From positions 47,970-111,969 of the forward strand of contig JAPDRN010000114.1 of assembly GCA_030247855.1 (NCBI GenBank): 64,000 nucleotides of DNA, given 5' to 3'. The first letter of the stretch is position 1, and each line of letters opens with the position of its first letter. Shown here piece after piece: positions 24,449 through 33,145 of this stretch. Under the pieces are notes generated by a model that searched no databases, was not told the origin of the DNA, and saw nothing but the letters and a program-made list of their open reading frames with translations. The DNA comes from Knufia peltigerae. Its lineage: Eukaryota > Ascomycota > Eurotiomycetes > Chaetothyriales > Trichomeriaceae. The translations under genes were made by a program, and so were the position numbers.

Positions 24449-25746
24449 GCGCCGCTGACGAACCACAACTGCAACGCGCGGTCAGCCGCTGGCAGATCGT
24501 CGGGCTGTCGATCAACGATGTGGTCGGCAGCGGCATCTACCTGCTGCCGGCGGCCACGGTCGCCCTGCTCGGGCCCTTCAGCCTGTGGGGCGTAGTCGCC
24601 GCCGGCATCGTCGTCGCCCTGCTGGTGCTGTGCTACGCGCAGGCGGCCAGCTATTTCGATGAACCCGGTGGCAGCTACCTGTACGCGCGCGAAGCCTTCG
24701 GTCGCTTTGCCGGTTTCGAGATCGGCTGGATGATCTGGCTGACCCGCATCAGCTCTGCCGCAGCGCTCAGCAATGCGCTGGCCGACGCCGTGGCGCGGTT
24801 CTGGCCATGGGCAGGCGCCGGCATGGGCCGCATCGCGATCATCGTGGTCTCGCTCGCTTTCCTGACCGGGGTGAACATCATCGGCGTCCGTTCGGCCGCC
24901 CGTACCGGCATCGTGCTGGTGATCGGCAAGATGCTGCCGCTGCTGTTGTTCGTGGCCATCGGCGCGTTCTATATCGACCCGCAGCTCGCCTTCTCCGGCC
25001 AGCGCCCGGACCCGCACGACCTGCAGCGCATGGGCGAGGCAGCGCTGTTGCTGTTGTATGCCTATGCCGGCTTCGAGAACATCCCGGCCGCAGCCGGTGA
25101 ATACCGCAACCCACGCCGCGACATTCCCTTCGCACTGATCACCATGATCGTCACCGTCACCGTGATCTACGCGGCGGTGCAGATCGTGGCGCAGGGCACG
25201 TTGCCCGGCCTGGCCAGCTCGGCCACACCGCTGGCTGACGCCGCCTCCAGCTTCGGCGGCGAGGCGCTGGCGCTGATCCTCACCGTGGGCGCGACCATCT
25301 CCATCCTCGGCACCAACAGCAACACGATGATGATGGGCCCGCGCTTCCTGTTCGCCCTGGCACGCGATGGCTACGGCCCGAAGGTGCTGGCGCAGGTGCA
25401 CCCGCGCTTCCGCACCCCGGCTGCAGCGATCTTCTGCCAGGGCCTGATCGCCCTTGGCCTGGCGCTGTCCGGGTCGTTCGTGCAGCTGGCGCTGTTGTCG
25501 ATGACCACGCGCCTGTTCGCCTACATCGGTACTGCGGCAGCGGTGCTGGTGCTGGCCAAGCGCTATGCGGACCGCCCCGGTGCGCTGAAGCTGCCCGGTG
25601 GCCCGTTGATTCCGGTGCTGGCCCTGCTGCTGTGCGTGGCCCTGTTCGCCAGTGCCAGCTGGCAGAACATCGCTGCGGCGCTGGTCGCCTTCGCTGTTGG
25701 CGCGGTCATCTACAAGCTGCCGCGCAGGGACGCCGGCGCCGATTGA
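24445..25746 (+). CDS. APC-family amino acid permease
   Basis: Inner-membrane protein of 433 aa with about 12 helices. The first helix has the superfamily signature GLSINDVVGSGIYLLPA. The APC family imports amino acids by proton symport or exchange; the substrate is not readable. As the last gene of the murein-peptide operon it is likely to carry amino acids or dipeptides released from stem peptides. The start is TTG at 24445, overlapping the previous stop codon and preceded by GAAGGAG; no better start exists before the first helix. Confidence 0.85.
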   Translation: MSAADEPQLQRAVSRWQIVGLSINDVVGSGIYLLPAATVALLGPFSLWGVVAAGIVVALLVLCYAQAASYFDEPGGSYLYAREAFGRFAGFEIGWMIWLTRISSAAALSNALADAVARFWPWAGAGMGRIAIIVVSLAFLTGVNIIGVRSAARTGIVLVIGKMLPLLLFVAIGAFYIDPQLAFSGQRPDPHDLQRMGEAALLLLYAYAGFENIPAAAGEYRNPRRDIPFALITMIVTVTVIYAAVQIVAQGTLPGLASSATPLADAASSFGGEALALILTVGATISILGTNSNTMMMGPRFLFALARDGYGPKVLAQVHPRFRTPAAAIFCQGLIALGLALSGSFVQLALLSMTTRLFAYIGTAAAVLVLAKRYADRPGALKLPGGPLIPVLALLLCVALFASASWQNIAAALVAFAVGAVIYKLPRRDAGAD

Positions 25747-25827
25747 CCTGCCGATCACGCTGCCGGCCCGATGCGTTAACCGGCAAATGGGCACGATCAG
25801 GCTTCGTCACTACGGAGCCTCCTGCCC

Positions 25828-26160
25828 ATGAGCCCTGATTACCAGATCCCCGGCCGCGTGCCGGAAGACGGCACACCCCGCCAGGCCGTTTCGGACTATT
25901 GGCGCGACCGCTATACCAGCGAACCGTACTACGACAACCAGCTGTTCTTCGACGATTACGAGCCGGCCTACCAGATCGGCCACACCGCGCGCGCGCAGGA
26001 CATGATCCGCGCGTACGAGGAGGTGGAAGGCGAGCTGGAAACGCGGTGGGCGAAAGAACGCGGCAAGAGCCGCCTGGAATGGGCGCAGGCGCGCAAGGCC
26101 GTGCGTCGCGGCTGGGAAGAAGCGGTCAACCTGGACCCGCGCCGGGATCGCAGCGCATAA
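25828..26160 (+). CDS. small acidic conserved protein
   Basis: Soluble protein of 110 aa with no signal peptide. The block FDDYEPAYQIGHTARA followed by YEEVEGELETRWAKERGKSR and WAQARKAVRRGWEEA matches, from memory, a widespread family of small stress-associated hypotheticals that share a D-Y-x-P-A-Y motif and a paired Trp region. No biochemical role is known. GGAG precedes the ATG. Separate transcription unit, followed by a 28-nt SMAG-like palindrome. Confidence 0.65.
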   Translation: MSPDYQIPGRVPEDGTPRQAVSDYWRDRYTSEPYYDNQLFFDDYEPAYQIGHTARAQDMIRAYEEVEGELETRWAKERGKSRLEWAQARKAVRRGWEEAVNLDPRRDRSA

Positions 26161-26169
26161 CAGCGTCCT

Positions 26170-26197
26170 GTAGAGCCGAGCACATGCTCGGCTCTAC
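26170..26197. repeat. SMAG-like 28-nt palindrome
   Basis: GTAGAGCCGAGCA-CA-TGCTCGGCTCTAC, GTAG at one end and CTAC at the other, between two convergent genes. Confidence 0.8.
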
Positions 26198-26206
26198 CTC
26201 TGTCCG

Positions 26207-26659
26207 TCAATCCTGTTCCGGCAACGGCGGAATCGACGAAGCGCGCTTGGGCTCGGCCGCATTCGCGGCAATCAGGTCGCGGGTATTCTTCTGCACCGCC
26301 ACCGCGCCAAACAACGACAGCGCGAACGCCATGCCATAGAAGCCCTTTTCGCTCAGCACCAGGGTGGCGTTCCACAGACCGACCAGCAGCAGCAACAGCG
26401 CCGACAGCAGCGCGAACCAGCACAGTGCGTAGTACAGGCCGCTCACCGGAATGCTCTCGACGCGGTCGCGCACACTCTTCTGCAGCGATACCGCCGCGAA
26501 CAGGCCGAACAGGAGCAGGGTCAGGTAATAGCCCTTTTCATTCAGCGGCATTTCGGCATTGAACAAGCCTACCAGGTAGGCCACCGCCCCCAGCAGCAGG
26601 GCCACCCACGAGGCGGCGATGAAGGCGGGCGAGGGTCGATGGATGAGGGGTGCGTTCAT
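26207..26659 (-). CDS. YiaA/YiaB-family inner-membrane protein
   Basis: Protein of 150 aa with four hydrophobic helices in two repeated pairs: [20 protein letters not shown] and [20 protein letters not shown], then a second similar pair ([40 protein letters not shown]). This duplicated two-helix unit defines the YiaAB domain. Function is unknown. The ATG at 26659 ([10 protein letters not shown]) is preferred to the upstream-open frame. Confidence 0.85.
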   Translation of the reverse strand: MNAPLIHRPSPAFIAASWVALLLGAVAYLVGLFNAEMPLNEKGYYLTLLLFGLFAAVSLQKSVRDRVESIPVSGLYYALCWFALLSALLLLLVGLWNATLVLSEKGFYGMAFALSLFGAVAVQKNTRDLIAANAAEPKRASSIPPLPEQD

Positions 26660-26829
26660 TGCAGATCCTTGGCAGACAGGCGGGCACGCTTTGCCCGGGC
26701 GAGAACACCCTAGACGATCCGCGACGTGCCGCACAGGGGGAGCAGGACCTTCGGGCCACGACCGTCACCCCGCCGGTGGTATACAAGGGAGAGCCTGGCC
26801 ATCCGCATCCCCTTCCGCTGGAGATACCC

Positions 26830-27996
26830 ATGACCCGCACGCCCCTGCTGCTCGCACTCGGCCTGCTGCCGATCCTCGCCACCACCGCCTGCAATGCGGC
26901 CGGCCCTGATGCGACAGGCCAGAACGCCCCGGCAACCGCCGCATCCACCGCCGACCAACGCCCCTTCACCGCCACCGAGGTCAGCCGCTTCGACCAGCCG
27001 TGGGCGATGACGTTCCTGCCCGATGGCAGCCTGCTGGTGACCGAAAAGCGCGGCAAGCTGCAGCACTTGGACCTGGCCAGCGGCAAGAAGCATGAGATCA
27101 CCGGTGTCCCCAAGGTCGCCTACGGCGGCCAGGGTGGTTTCGGTGATGTGATCCTGCATCCGGATTTCGCCCGCAACCACCTGGTCTACGTCAGCTACGC
27201 CGAGGAAGGCACGCTGGATACGCGCGGCGCGGCCGTGGCCCGTGCCACCCTTGCCCTCGACGCCAACGGCGGCGGCCAGCTGAAAGACCTGAAGGTGATC
27301 TGGCGGCAGACGCCGAAGGTCAGTGGCGAAGGTCACTACGGCCACCGCCTGGCCTTCGGCCCGGACGGCAAGCTGTGGATCAGTTCCAGCGAACGGCAGA
27401 AGTTCGACCCGGCGCAGGACATGAGCGGCAACCTGGGCAAGATCATCCGTCTCAACGACGACGGCAGCCTGCCGGCCGACAATCCGTTCGCCTCGCAGGG
27501 CGGTGTGGCCGCACAGGTATGGTCGCTGGGGCACCGCAATGTGCTGGGCATCGCCTTCGATGCCAACGGCAAGCTGTGGGCGCAGGAAATGGGACCGGCC
27601 GGCGGCGACGAGCTGAACCTGATCGTGCGCGGTGCCAACTACGGCTACCCGATCGTGTCCAACGGCGACCACTACGATGGCCGTCCGATTCCCGACCACG
27701 ACACCCGACCGGAATTCGCTGCTCCGAAGGTGACCTGGAACCCGGTGATTTCCCCGGCCGGCCTGATGTTCTACAGCGGCAACCTGTTCCCGCAATGGAA
27801 GGGCAGCGCCTTCATCGGCGGCCTGTCGTCCACCTCGCTGGTGCGGGTTGCCTTCGACGGCGACAGCGCGCGCGAGGCCGAACGCTTCAACATGGGCGAG
27901 CGTATCCGCGAAGTGGAACAGGGCCCGGACGGCGCGCTGTGGCTGCTGGAAGACGGCAGCAAGGCACGGCTGCTGAAGCTCACGCCGAAGGCCTGA
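26830..27996 (+). CDS. PQQ-dependent aldose sugar dehydrogenase-like protein
   Basis: Protein of 388 aa, a six-bladed propeller of the soluble glucose/aldose dehydrogenase family. N-terminal export signal [17 protein letters not shown]; the Cys could make it a lipoprotein, though the lipobox is atypical. The catalytic His block [18 protein letters not shown] and [20 protein letters not shown] are diagnostic, as is [11 protein letters not shown]. Acts in the periplasm, oxidising aldoses to lactones with PQQ; no pqq genes are in this window. ATG at 26830; stands alone, convergent with a lipoprotein gene. Confidence 0.85.
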   Translation: MTRTPLLLALGLLPILATTACNAAGPDATGQNAPATAASTADQRPFTATEVSRFDQPWAMTFLPDGSLLVTEKRGKLQHLDLASGKKHEITGVPKVAYGGQGGFGDVILHPDFARNHLVYVSYAEEGTLDTRGAAVARATLALDANGGGQLKDLKVIWRQTPKVSGEGHYGHRLAFGPDGKLWISSSERQKFDPAQDMSGNLGKIIRLNDDGSLPADNPFASQGGVAAQVWSLGHRNVLGIAFDANGKLWAQEMGPAGGDELNLIVRGANYGYPIVSNGDHYDGRPIPDHDTRPEFAAPKVTWNPVISPAGLMFYSGNLFPQWKGSAFIGGLSSTSLVRVAFDGDSAREAERFNMGERIREVEQGPDGALWLLEDGSKARLLKLTPKA

Positions 27997-28004
27997 TTGG
28001 CCGG

Positions 28005-28029
28005 GTTGCCGGCCAGCGGCCGGCACTAC
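28005..28029 (-). repeat. SMAG/REP palindrome
   Basis: TGCCGGCC-AGC-GGCCGGCA ending in CTAC, nine nt after the sugar dehydrogenase stop codon. Confidence 0.85.
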
Positions 28030-28038
28030 CGAACTGCA

Positions 28039-28060
28039 ACGGCCCCGCATGCGGGGCCGT
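28039..28060. terminator. hairpin between convergent genes
   Basis: Perfect 10-bp stem ACGGCCCCGC / GCGGGGCCGT around AT. Serves the sugar dehydrogenase (plus) and possibly the lipoprotein gene (minus); only a weak T run follows on either side. Confidence 0.6.
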
Positions 28061-28066
28061 CTGCTT

Positions 28067-28660
28067 TCATTGGATGGTGATGACCTTCACTTCGGTGCGC
28101 GTGCAGGCCTTGTCCAGGCACTGGCCGTTCAACCAGACCTGGCCATCGCCGATCATCACGCCCTGCTGGTTGACGAACACCGTGCCGAAGTCCTGCGCGG
28201 ACACCGCCTTGACCACCGCCGGGGTGATGATCTTTTCGTAGTTGCGCTGGAATTCACCGGGCCCGGTGATCTTCTTGCCGCCACTGATGTTCAGTGGGAA
28301 GCGCACTTCTTCAACCACGGCTGGACGATCGCCGGCGACCACAGCGGTCTTGAAGGCGTTGAATACCTTTTCATACTGCGCCGCATCGCCGAGCAGCGTC
28401 TCGATGCGCGCGCGGGCGTCGTCTGCTGCCGCAGGTGCTGCGGGGTTGGCAGCATCAGCCGGCGTCGCAGCCGCATCCTTGGCGTGCTCCGCCGCAGCCT
28501 GTGGCGCGGCAACGGCATCGGGCGTGGTGCTGGCGGCCGCCTCGGCCGGCGTCGCACCGGTCATCGGCGGTGGCGCATCGGCAGCGGGCTCGGGCGGCGA
28601 TGCCGGCTGCGAGCACGCTGCCAGCAACAGGACAGGAACAAGGTAGGCCATCGTGCGCAT
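28067..28660 (-). CDS. predicted lipoprotein with Ala/Pro-rich linker
   Basis: Protein of 197 aa. Lipobox LLLAAC near residue 16, then an Ala/Pro/Glu-rich linker (about residues 17-85) and a globular C-terminal domain of about 110 residues with VAGDRPAVVEEVRFPLNI and GEFQRNYEKIITPAV. The second part resembles NTF2-like small domains, which is inference. The pattern suggests a domain tethered at some distance from the membrane. An alternative ATG is three codons in. No operon partner; a large perfect hairpin lies just upstream. Confidence 0.65.
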   Translation of the reverse strand: MRTMAYLVPVLLLAACSQPASPPEPAADAPPPMTGATPAEAAASTTPDAVAAPQAAAEHAKDAAATPADAANPAAPAAADDARARIETLLGDAAQYEKVFNAFKTAVVAGDRPAVVEEVRFPLNISGGKKITGPGEFQRNYEKIITPAVVKAVSAQDFGTVFVNQQGVMIGDGQVWLNGQCLDKACTRTEVKVITIQ

Positions 28661-28719
28661 GCGCGGTCTCCATCGAAACAGGAACGCCGATGGTAGCCCC
28701 GGGCCAGTGAGGACAACAA

Positions 28720-28786
28720 AAAAAGGGGACGGAGGGGATTAAGTCGTTTATGACACAAACGACTTAATCCCCTCCGTCCCCTTTTT
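28720..28786. repeat. perfect 30-bp stem, 7-nt loop
   Basis: Arms 28720-28749 and 28757-28786 are exact reverse complements and the loop is ATGACAC. The arms contain GGGGACGGAGGGGATTAAG and end in A5/T5, so the hairpin can end transcription in both directions. It lies between the bglX stop codon and the lipoprotein start. Confidence 0.9.
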
Positions 28787-28792
28787 CTGCGA

Positions 28793-30967
28793 TCAGGCGT
28801 TCAGCAGCTCGAACTGCACCGCCTCACCGGCCATCGACGAGGCACACACCCACACGTCGAACAGGCCCGGCTCGGCACGCAGCACGCCGTCGCGGCCGGT
28901 GAATGCCAGCTGCTCGCGGGTCAGGGTGAACACCACCTCGGCCGATTCGCCCGGCTGCAGGGCCACCTTGCGGAAGTCCTTCAGCTCGCGCACCGGTCGC
29001 ACGCGACTGGCCACGCGGTCGTGGATGTACAGCTGCACCACTTCCTCGCCAGCCACGTTGCCGGTGTTGGTCAGCGTGGTGGTCAGGGTCAGGGTGTCGT
29101 CCCAGCCGACGCGCGCACTGCTCAGCTGCGGCACGCCGTAGGCGAAGGTGGTGTACCCGATGCCATGGCCGAACGGGTACAACGGCTCGTTCGGAATCTC
29201 GCGCCAGCGTGCCTTGAATTCCGACATCGTCGGCAGTTCCGGCCGACCGGTACGCGGGTGGTTGTAGAAATACGGCTGCTGGCCGGACACCTGCGGGAAG
29301 CTGACCGGCAGGCGGCCGGACGGGCTGTAGTCGCCGAACAGCACATCAGCCACGGCATGGCCGGTCTGCGTGCCCAGGTACCAGGTGATGGCCACGGCAT
29401 GCGCATTGCGCACTGCGCCCTGCAGTGCCAGCGCGCGACCATTGCGCAGCAGCACCACCAGCGGCTTGCCGGTCATCGCCACCGCTTCGGCCAGCGCCTG
29501 CTGTGCCGGCGGCAGGGTGATCTCCACGCGCGACTGCGCCTCACCGCTGTAACGCTGCGGCTCGCCCAGCGCCAGCACCACCACGTCGGCACGCAGCGCA
29601 GCCGCCACCGCCGCTTCGGTGCCACCGGCAATGGCGGCTTCCAGTTCGCAACCCGGCACCACTTCCAGCAGCGACTCGTCGCCGATGGCCGCGCGCACGC
29701 CGGATTCCAGGTCCACATAACGCTGCTTGTCGCCGAACAGCGTCCAGCAGCCTTCAATGTTGTCGCGGTCCTGCACGAACGGGCCGATCAGCGCGATCTT
29801 CTGCCCGCACTTCTGCAGCGGCAGCACGTTGTCGCGGTTGTTCAACAGCACGATCGAACGGCGTGCGGCGTCGCGCGACAATGCGTCATGCGCGGCGATA
29901 TGCGAGGTGTCGGCTTCGCGCGCCGGGTCCAGCGAACGGTACGGGTCGTCGAACAGGCCGATGGCTTCCTTCACCCACAGGATGCGGCGCACGCCTTCAT
30001 CCAGCACGCTCATCGGCACGTCGCCACTCTCCACCAGGCCCGGCAGGTGCTCGGCGTAGAAACCGCTCTGCATGCTCAGGTCCAGCCCGGCGGTGAATGC
30101 CTTGGCGGTGGCGTCGCGGTCGTCGGCGGCATAGCCGTGCGCGACCAGCTCCATGTCGGCGGTGTAATCGGAAATCACCACGCCCGGGAAGTTCCATTCA
30201 CCGCGCAGGATGTCGGTCAGCAGCTCGGCGTTGGCGCTGGCCGGCACGCCGTTGATGTCGTTGAACGAGGACATCACGGTGATCGCGCCAGCGTCGAAGG
30301 CGGCCTTGAACGGCGGCAGGTGCACGTCGCGCAGGGTCTGCGGCGAGATGTCCACCATGTTGTATTCCATGCCGGCCATCACCGCGCCGTAGGCGGCGAA
30401 GTGCTTGGGCGTGGCCAGCAGCGAATCGGCCGCGCGCAGGTCGCTGCCCTGGAAGCCACGCACGCGGGCGGCGGCGAACGCACAGCCCAGCACCACGTCC
30501 TCACCGGCACCTTCGGCGCCACGGCCCCAGCGCTGGTCGCGGGCGATGTCCACGGCAGGCGCATAGGTCCAGTGCAGGCCGGCAGCGGTGGCTTCAACCG
30601 CGGTGGCGCGCGCGGTGCGCTCGGCCAGGTCCGGCTCGAAGCTGGCTGCTTCGCCCAGCGGAATCGGGAACACGGTGCGCATGCCGTGGATGACGTCGGC
30701 AGCAAGGATCACCGGGATGCCGAGGCGGCTCTCCTCGGTGGCGACCTGCTGGATGCGGCGGCCGAGCTCGGCGCCGACACCGTTGAACAGCGAGCCGACC
30801 TTGCCCTCGCGCACCTGCTGCAGCACCTGGTCGGCATTGCGCACGTTGGCTTCCGGGTTCACGTCCGGGGCGAACGGGCGGACCATGTCCGCGAAGACAC
30901 CCAGCTGGCCGACTTTTTCCTCGACGGTCATCTGGGCAATGAGGGATTCGATGCGATCGGAGGCCAC
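28793..30967 (-). CDS. bglX: beta-glucosidase, glycoside hydrolase family 3 (BglX-like)
   Basis: Protein of 724 aa, full length for BglX: N-terminal (beta/alpha)8 domain, an alpha/beta sandwich from about residue 380, and a fibronectin-III-like C-terminal domain (from about 640). The nucleophilic Asp is in GVVISDYTADMEL; the loop GAEGAGEDVVLGCAFAAA and TPKHFAAYG are typical of GH3. Unlike E. coli BglX no signal peptide is seen, so it may be cytoplasmic. GTG start at 30967 with AAGGA eight nt upstream. A LacI-type operator sits just upstream of the ribosome-binding site, and a 30-bp terminator-like stem directly follows. Confidence 0.88.
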   Translation of the reverse strand: MASDRIESLIAQMTVEEKVGQLGVFADMVRPFAPDVNPEANVRNADQVLQQVREGKVGSLFNGVGAELGRRIQQVATEESRLGIPVILAADVIHGMRTVFPIPLGEAASFEPDLAERTARATAVEATAAGLHWTYAPAVDIARDQRWGRGAEGAGEDVVLGCAFAAARVRGFQGSDLRAADSLLATPKHFAAYGAVMAGMEYNMVDISPQTLRDVHLPPFKAAFDAGAITVMSSFNDINGVPASANAELLTDILRGEWNFPGVVISDYTADMELVAHGYAADDRDATAKAFTAGLDLSMQSGFYAEHLPGLVESGDVPMSVLDEGVRRILWVKEAIGLFDDPYRSLDPAREADTSHIAAHDALSRDAARRSIVLLNNRDNVLPLQKCGQKIALIGPFVQDRDNIEGCWTLFGDKQRYVDLESGVRAAIGDESLLEVVPGCELEAAIAGGTEAAVAAALRADVVVLALGEPQRYSGEAQSRVEITLPPAQQALAEAVAMTGKPLVVLLRNGRALALQGAVRNAHAVAITWYLGTQTGHAVADVLFGDYSPSGRLPVSFPQVSGQQPYFYNHPRTGRPELPTMSEFKARWREIPNEPLYPFGHGIGYTTFAYGVPQLSSARVGWDDTLTLTTTLTNTGNVAGEEVVQLYIHDRVASRVRPVRELKDFRKVALQPGESAEVVFTLTREQLAFTGRDGVLRAEPGLFDVWVCASSMAGEAVQFELLNA

Positions 30968-30980
30968 CGGCAGTCCTTGA

Positions 30981-30994
30981 TGAAAACGTTTACA
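30981..30994. promoter_or_regulatory. LacI-family-type operator before bglX
   Basis: TGAAAACGTTTACA, a near-perfect dyad centred on CG as in operators of LacI/GalR repressors. It lies 13 nt upstream of the GTG start, next to the ribosome-binding site, a position that suits repression. No LacI gene is in the window. Confidence 0.6.
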
Positions 30995-31095
30995 AGCCCG
31001 GCATTCTAGCGATCCCGGACGATTTGGCGAGAGGTTTCGTCATTCAGTTTCAGCCACCAGCCGGATCCGTACAGCCCGGCCGGGGGCATCGCAGC

Positions 31096-32367
31096 TTACT
31101 CCGAGCCGGCCAACTGGCGCTGCCCGGCCATCAACATGGCGTCGCTGGACGCTTGGAACACCCGAAGGCCAAAGGCCGGCAGGATCGCCAGCAGGTGGTC
31201 GAAGATGTCCGACTGCACCGCCTCGTACTCGCCCCAGGCGGTGCTGCGGGTGAAGCAGTACAGCTCCAGCGGCAGGCCTTCGGTGGTCGGCTGCAGCTGG
31301 CGCACCAACAGGGTCATGTCGGTGTGGATGCCCGGGTGGCTGGCCAGGTAGCGCTCCACGTACGCCCGGAACGTGCCCAGGTTGGTCACCCGGCGGCTGT
31401 TGACCTCGGCCACGCCCTGCTCGCGCAGGCGTCCGTTCCACTGGCTCAGCTCCTGCTGCTTCCCGCGCAGGTAGTCGCCCAGCAGAGCGAACTGGCCAAG
31501 GAAGGCCAGATCGTCCTCTTCCATGAAGCGCACGCTGTGCTGGTCCAGGTACAGCGCGCGCTTGATCCGGCGGCCCCCCGCTTCCTGCATGCCCCGCCAG
31601 TTCTTGAACGACTCGGTCACCAGCTTCTTGGTCGGGATGGTGGTGATGGTCTTGTCGAAGTTCTGCACGGTGACGGTATGCAGGGCGATATCGATGACAT
31701 CGCCGTCGGCGTTCTGGCTCGGCATCTCGATCCAGTCGCCGATGCGCACGCGGCCATCGCCACTGATCTGCACGCTGGCCACCAGTGACAGGATGGTGTC
31801 CTGGAAGATCAGCATCAGCACCGCGGTTGCCGCGCCGAGGCCGGTGACCAGTGGTCCCAGCGCGACCCCCAGCAGGGTGGCGACGATGGACAGGCCCGCG
31901 GCCACGAACACCACGATCTTGACCACCTGCAGGTAGCCCTTGATCGGCTTGTTGCGTGCATCGGGCTTGCGCTCGTACAGGCTGTTGGCCGCATCCAGCG
32001 CATGCGAGAACGCCATCGACACAGTCAGTACCGCCCACACGATGCACAGCTTGATGATGACGTTGACCAGGCCTGGCGGCAGATCAGGGATTAGGGCGAT
32101 GCCCGAGGCGATCACCTGGCTGGGCACCACGTTGGACAGGCGCGCGATGACCCGCATCAGGTGGCTGCCACGCCCGGACTCGGCGCCCGGCAGGCGCTGC
32201 AGCAGGCGTCGCAGGCCGCGCACCAGGATGCGCTTGGTCACCCAGTTGGCCAGCCCGGCTGCGATCAGCAGAGCCGAGATCATCAACGCCAGGTAGGCGC
32301 CAGGATAGGGTTCCAGTGTGTTCTGCAGCTGTTCCAGCCACTGTACCGCCACCACTGCGTCCACCAT
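31096..32367 (-). CDS. mechanosensitive channel, MscS superfamily (YbdG-like)
   Basis: Inner-membrane protein of 423 aa with about five helices and a large cytoplasmic C-terminal part. The pore-lining helix and beta-domain are recognisable: LGAATAVLMLIFQDTILSL followed by VRIGDWIEMPSQNADGDVID. The long C-terminal region (VNSRRVTNLGTFRAYVERYL, LPLELYCFTRSTAW) matches the YbdG subgroup, which gives a small-conductance channel protecting against mild osmotic downshock. ATG at 32367. Downstream of folB on the same strand, separated by a SMAG copy. Confidence 0.85.
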   Translation of the reverse strand: MVDAVVAVQWLEQLQNTLEPYPGAYLALMISALLIAAGLANWVTKRILVRGLRRLLQRLPGAESGRGSHLMRVIARLSNVVPSQVIASGIALIPDLPPGLVNVIIKLCIVWAVLTVSMAFSHALDAANSLYERKPDARNKPIKGYLQVVKIVVFVAAGLSIVATLLGVALGPLVTGLGAATAVLMLIFQDTILSLVASVQISGDGRVRIGDWIEMPSQNADGDVIDIALHTVTVQNFDKTITTIPTKKLVTESFKNWRGMQEAGGRRIKRALYLDQHSVRFMEEDDLAFLGQFALLGDYLRGKQQELSQWNGRLREQGVAEVNSRRVTNLGTFRAYVERYLASHPGIHTDMTLLVRQLQPTTEGLPLELYCFTRSTAWGEYEAVQSDIFDHLLAILPAFGLRVFQASSDAMLMAGQRQLAGSE

Positions 32368-32396
32368 CGGTTGTCTCCTTCTTCATTGCAGTTGAG

Positions 32397-32421
32397 GTTG
32401 CCGGCCAGCGGCCGGCACTAC
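32397..32421 (-). repeat. SMAG/REP palindrome
   Basis: TGCCGGCC-AGC-GGCCGGCA ending in CTAC, between folB and the MscS gene, five nt after the folB stop codon. Confidence 0.85.
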
Positions 32422-32425
32422 CGGG

Positions 32426-32779
32426 TCAGTCCCGCGAGCGTTCGATGATCACGCCCACCGCGCGCGCGCCGCGCACCGCACCGGGCTTGCTCAGCTTCAG
32501 GCGCAGCCACTTCACGTCGAACTCGTCCAGCACGATCTGCGCGCAGCGCTCGGCCAGCGTCTCCACCAGGCCGAACTCCGATTCGCGCACGAACTGCTCC
32601 AGGCGCTTGCTGACCGCCTTGTAGTTCAGGGTATGGGCAATGTCATCGCTGGCCGCCGGACGACGGTTGTCGAAGCCCATCTCCAGATCGAACACCAGGT
32701 CCTGGCGGATCCGCCGCTCCCAATCGTAGATGCCGATCAGGGCGTCGATCATCAGCCCCTCGATGAAAACCTTGTCCAT
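32426..32779 (-). CDS. folB: dihydroneopterin aldolase
   Basis: Protein of 117 aa, normal for FolB. It cleaves 7,8-dihydroneopterin to 6-hydroxymethyl-dihydropterin and glycolaldehyde in folate synthesis. Conserved blocks: IDALIGIYDWERRIRQDL, the substrate-binding glutamate in LVETLAERCAQIV, and the catalytic lysine in LKLSKPGAVRGARAVGV. Cytoplasmic octamer-forming enzyme. ATG at 32779 starts the domain directly. folB and tsaD are often near each other in proteobacteria; here the Abi-like gene lies between them. Confidence 0.92.
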   Translation of the reverse strand: MDKVFIEGLMIDALIGIYDWERRIRQDLVFDLEMGFDNRRPAASDDIAHTLNYKAVSKRLEQFVRESEFGLVETLAERCAQIVLDEFDVKWLRLKLSKPGAVRGARAVGVIIERSRD

Positions 32780-33145
32780 TGCGGTTACCAGCCGGAAAAC
32801 AGGCGGTCATGGTAACGGGACGGCGGTGAGCCTGCCCGGAACGGGCGACGGGTCGCCGGGCATTCACAAGGGCTGGAAAAGACAAAGGGCCCTGCTAGCG
32901 GGGCCCTTTGGTACTACCGTTTTGTCCCCGGGGGGAGCTTTCTCAAGCCGCGGGTCCCGGTGGCGCAGGTGATCAGGTTAGGCAGGAACCAAACTGCGGG
33001 TCAAGGCCATGTGCGACAACGCAGACCAACGTCTTGTCCCCAGCTTGAGCGCGGGAAATCGGCCACGTACACACAGGCGTTCCCTGATGGTGGCCGACTC
33101 CATCCCTGGCCAACATCGATCTTCCCCACACCAGCGCACATCACG
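32780..33145. other. intergenic gap with one hairpin
   Basis: The 366 nt between divergent folB and the Abi-like gene. It contains a perfect 10-bp stem CAAAGGGCCC / GGGCCCTTTG (32883-32892, 32901-32910) with an 8-nt loop. The rest shows no gene, tRNA or known repeat that I can support. Confidence 0.6.

Noticed and set aside
22712..24466. Long minus-strand frame opposite the RpiR and YkuD genes
   Set aside because: Shadow of two real plus-strand genes; no motif or start signal.
28720..28786. Mobile element with a transposase
   Set aside because: The hairpin is striking but no transposase gene is next to it or elsewhere in the window.
32883..32910. GGGCCC hairpin as a terminator of folB or the Abi-like gene
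   Set aside because: It lies upstream of both divergent genes and lacks a T run, so I list it only as a hairpin.
32911..33145. Possible tRNA or short gene in the folB/Abi-like gap
   Set aside because: I could find no cloverleaf, T-loop or coding signal.
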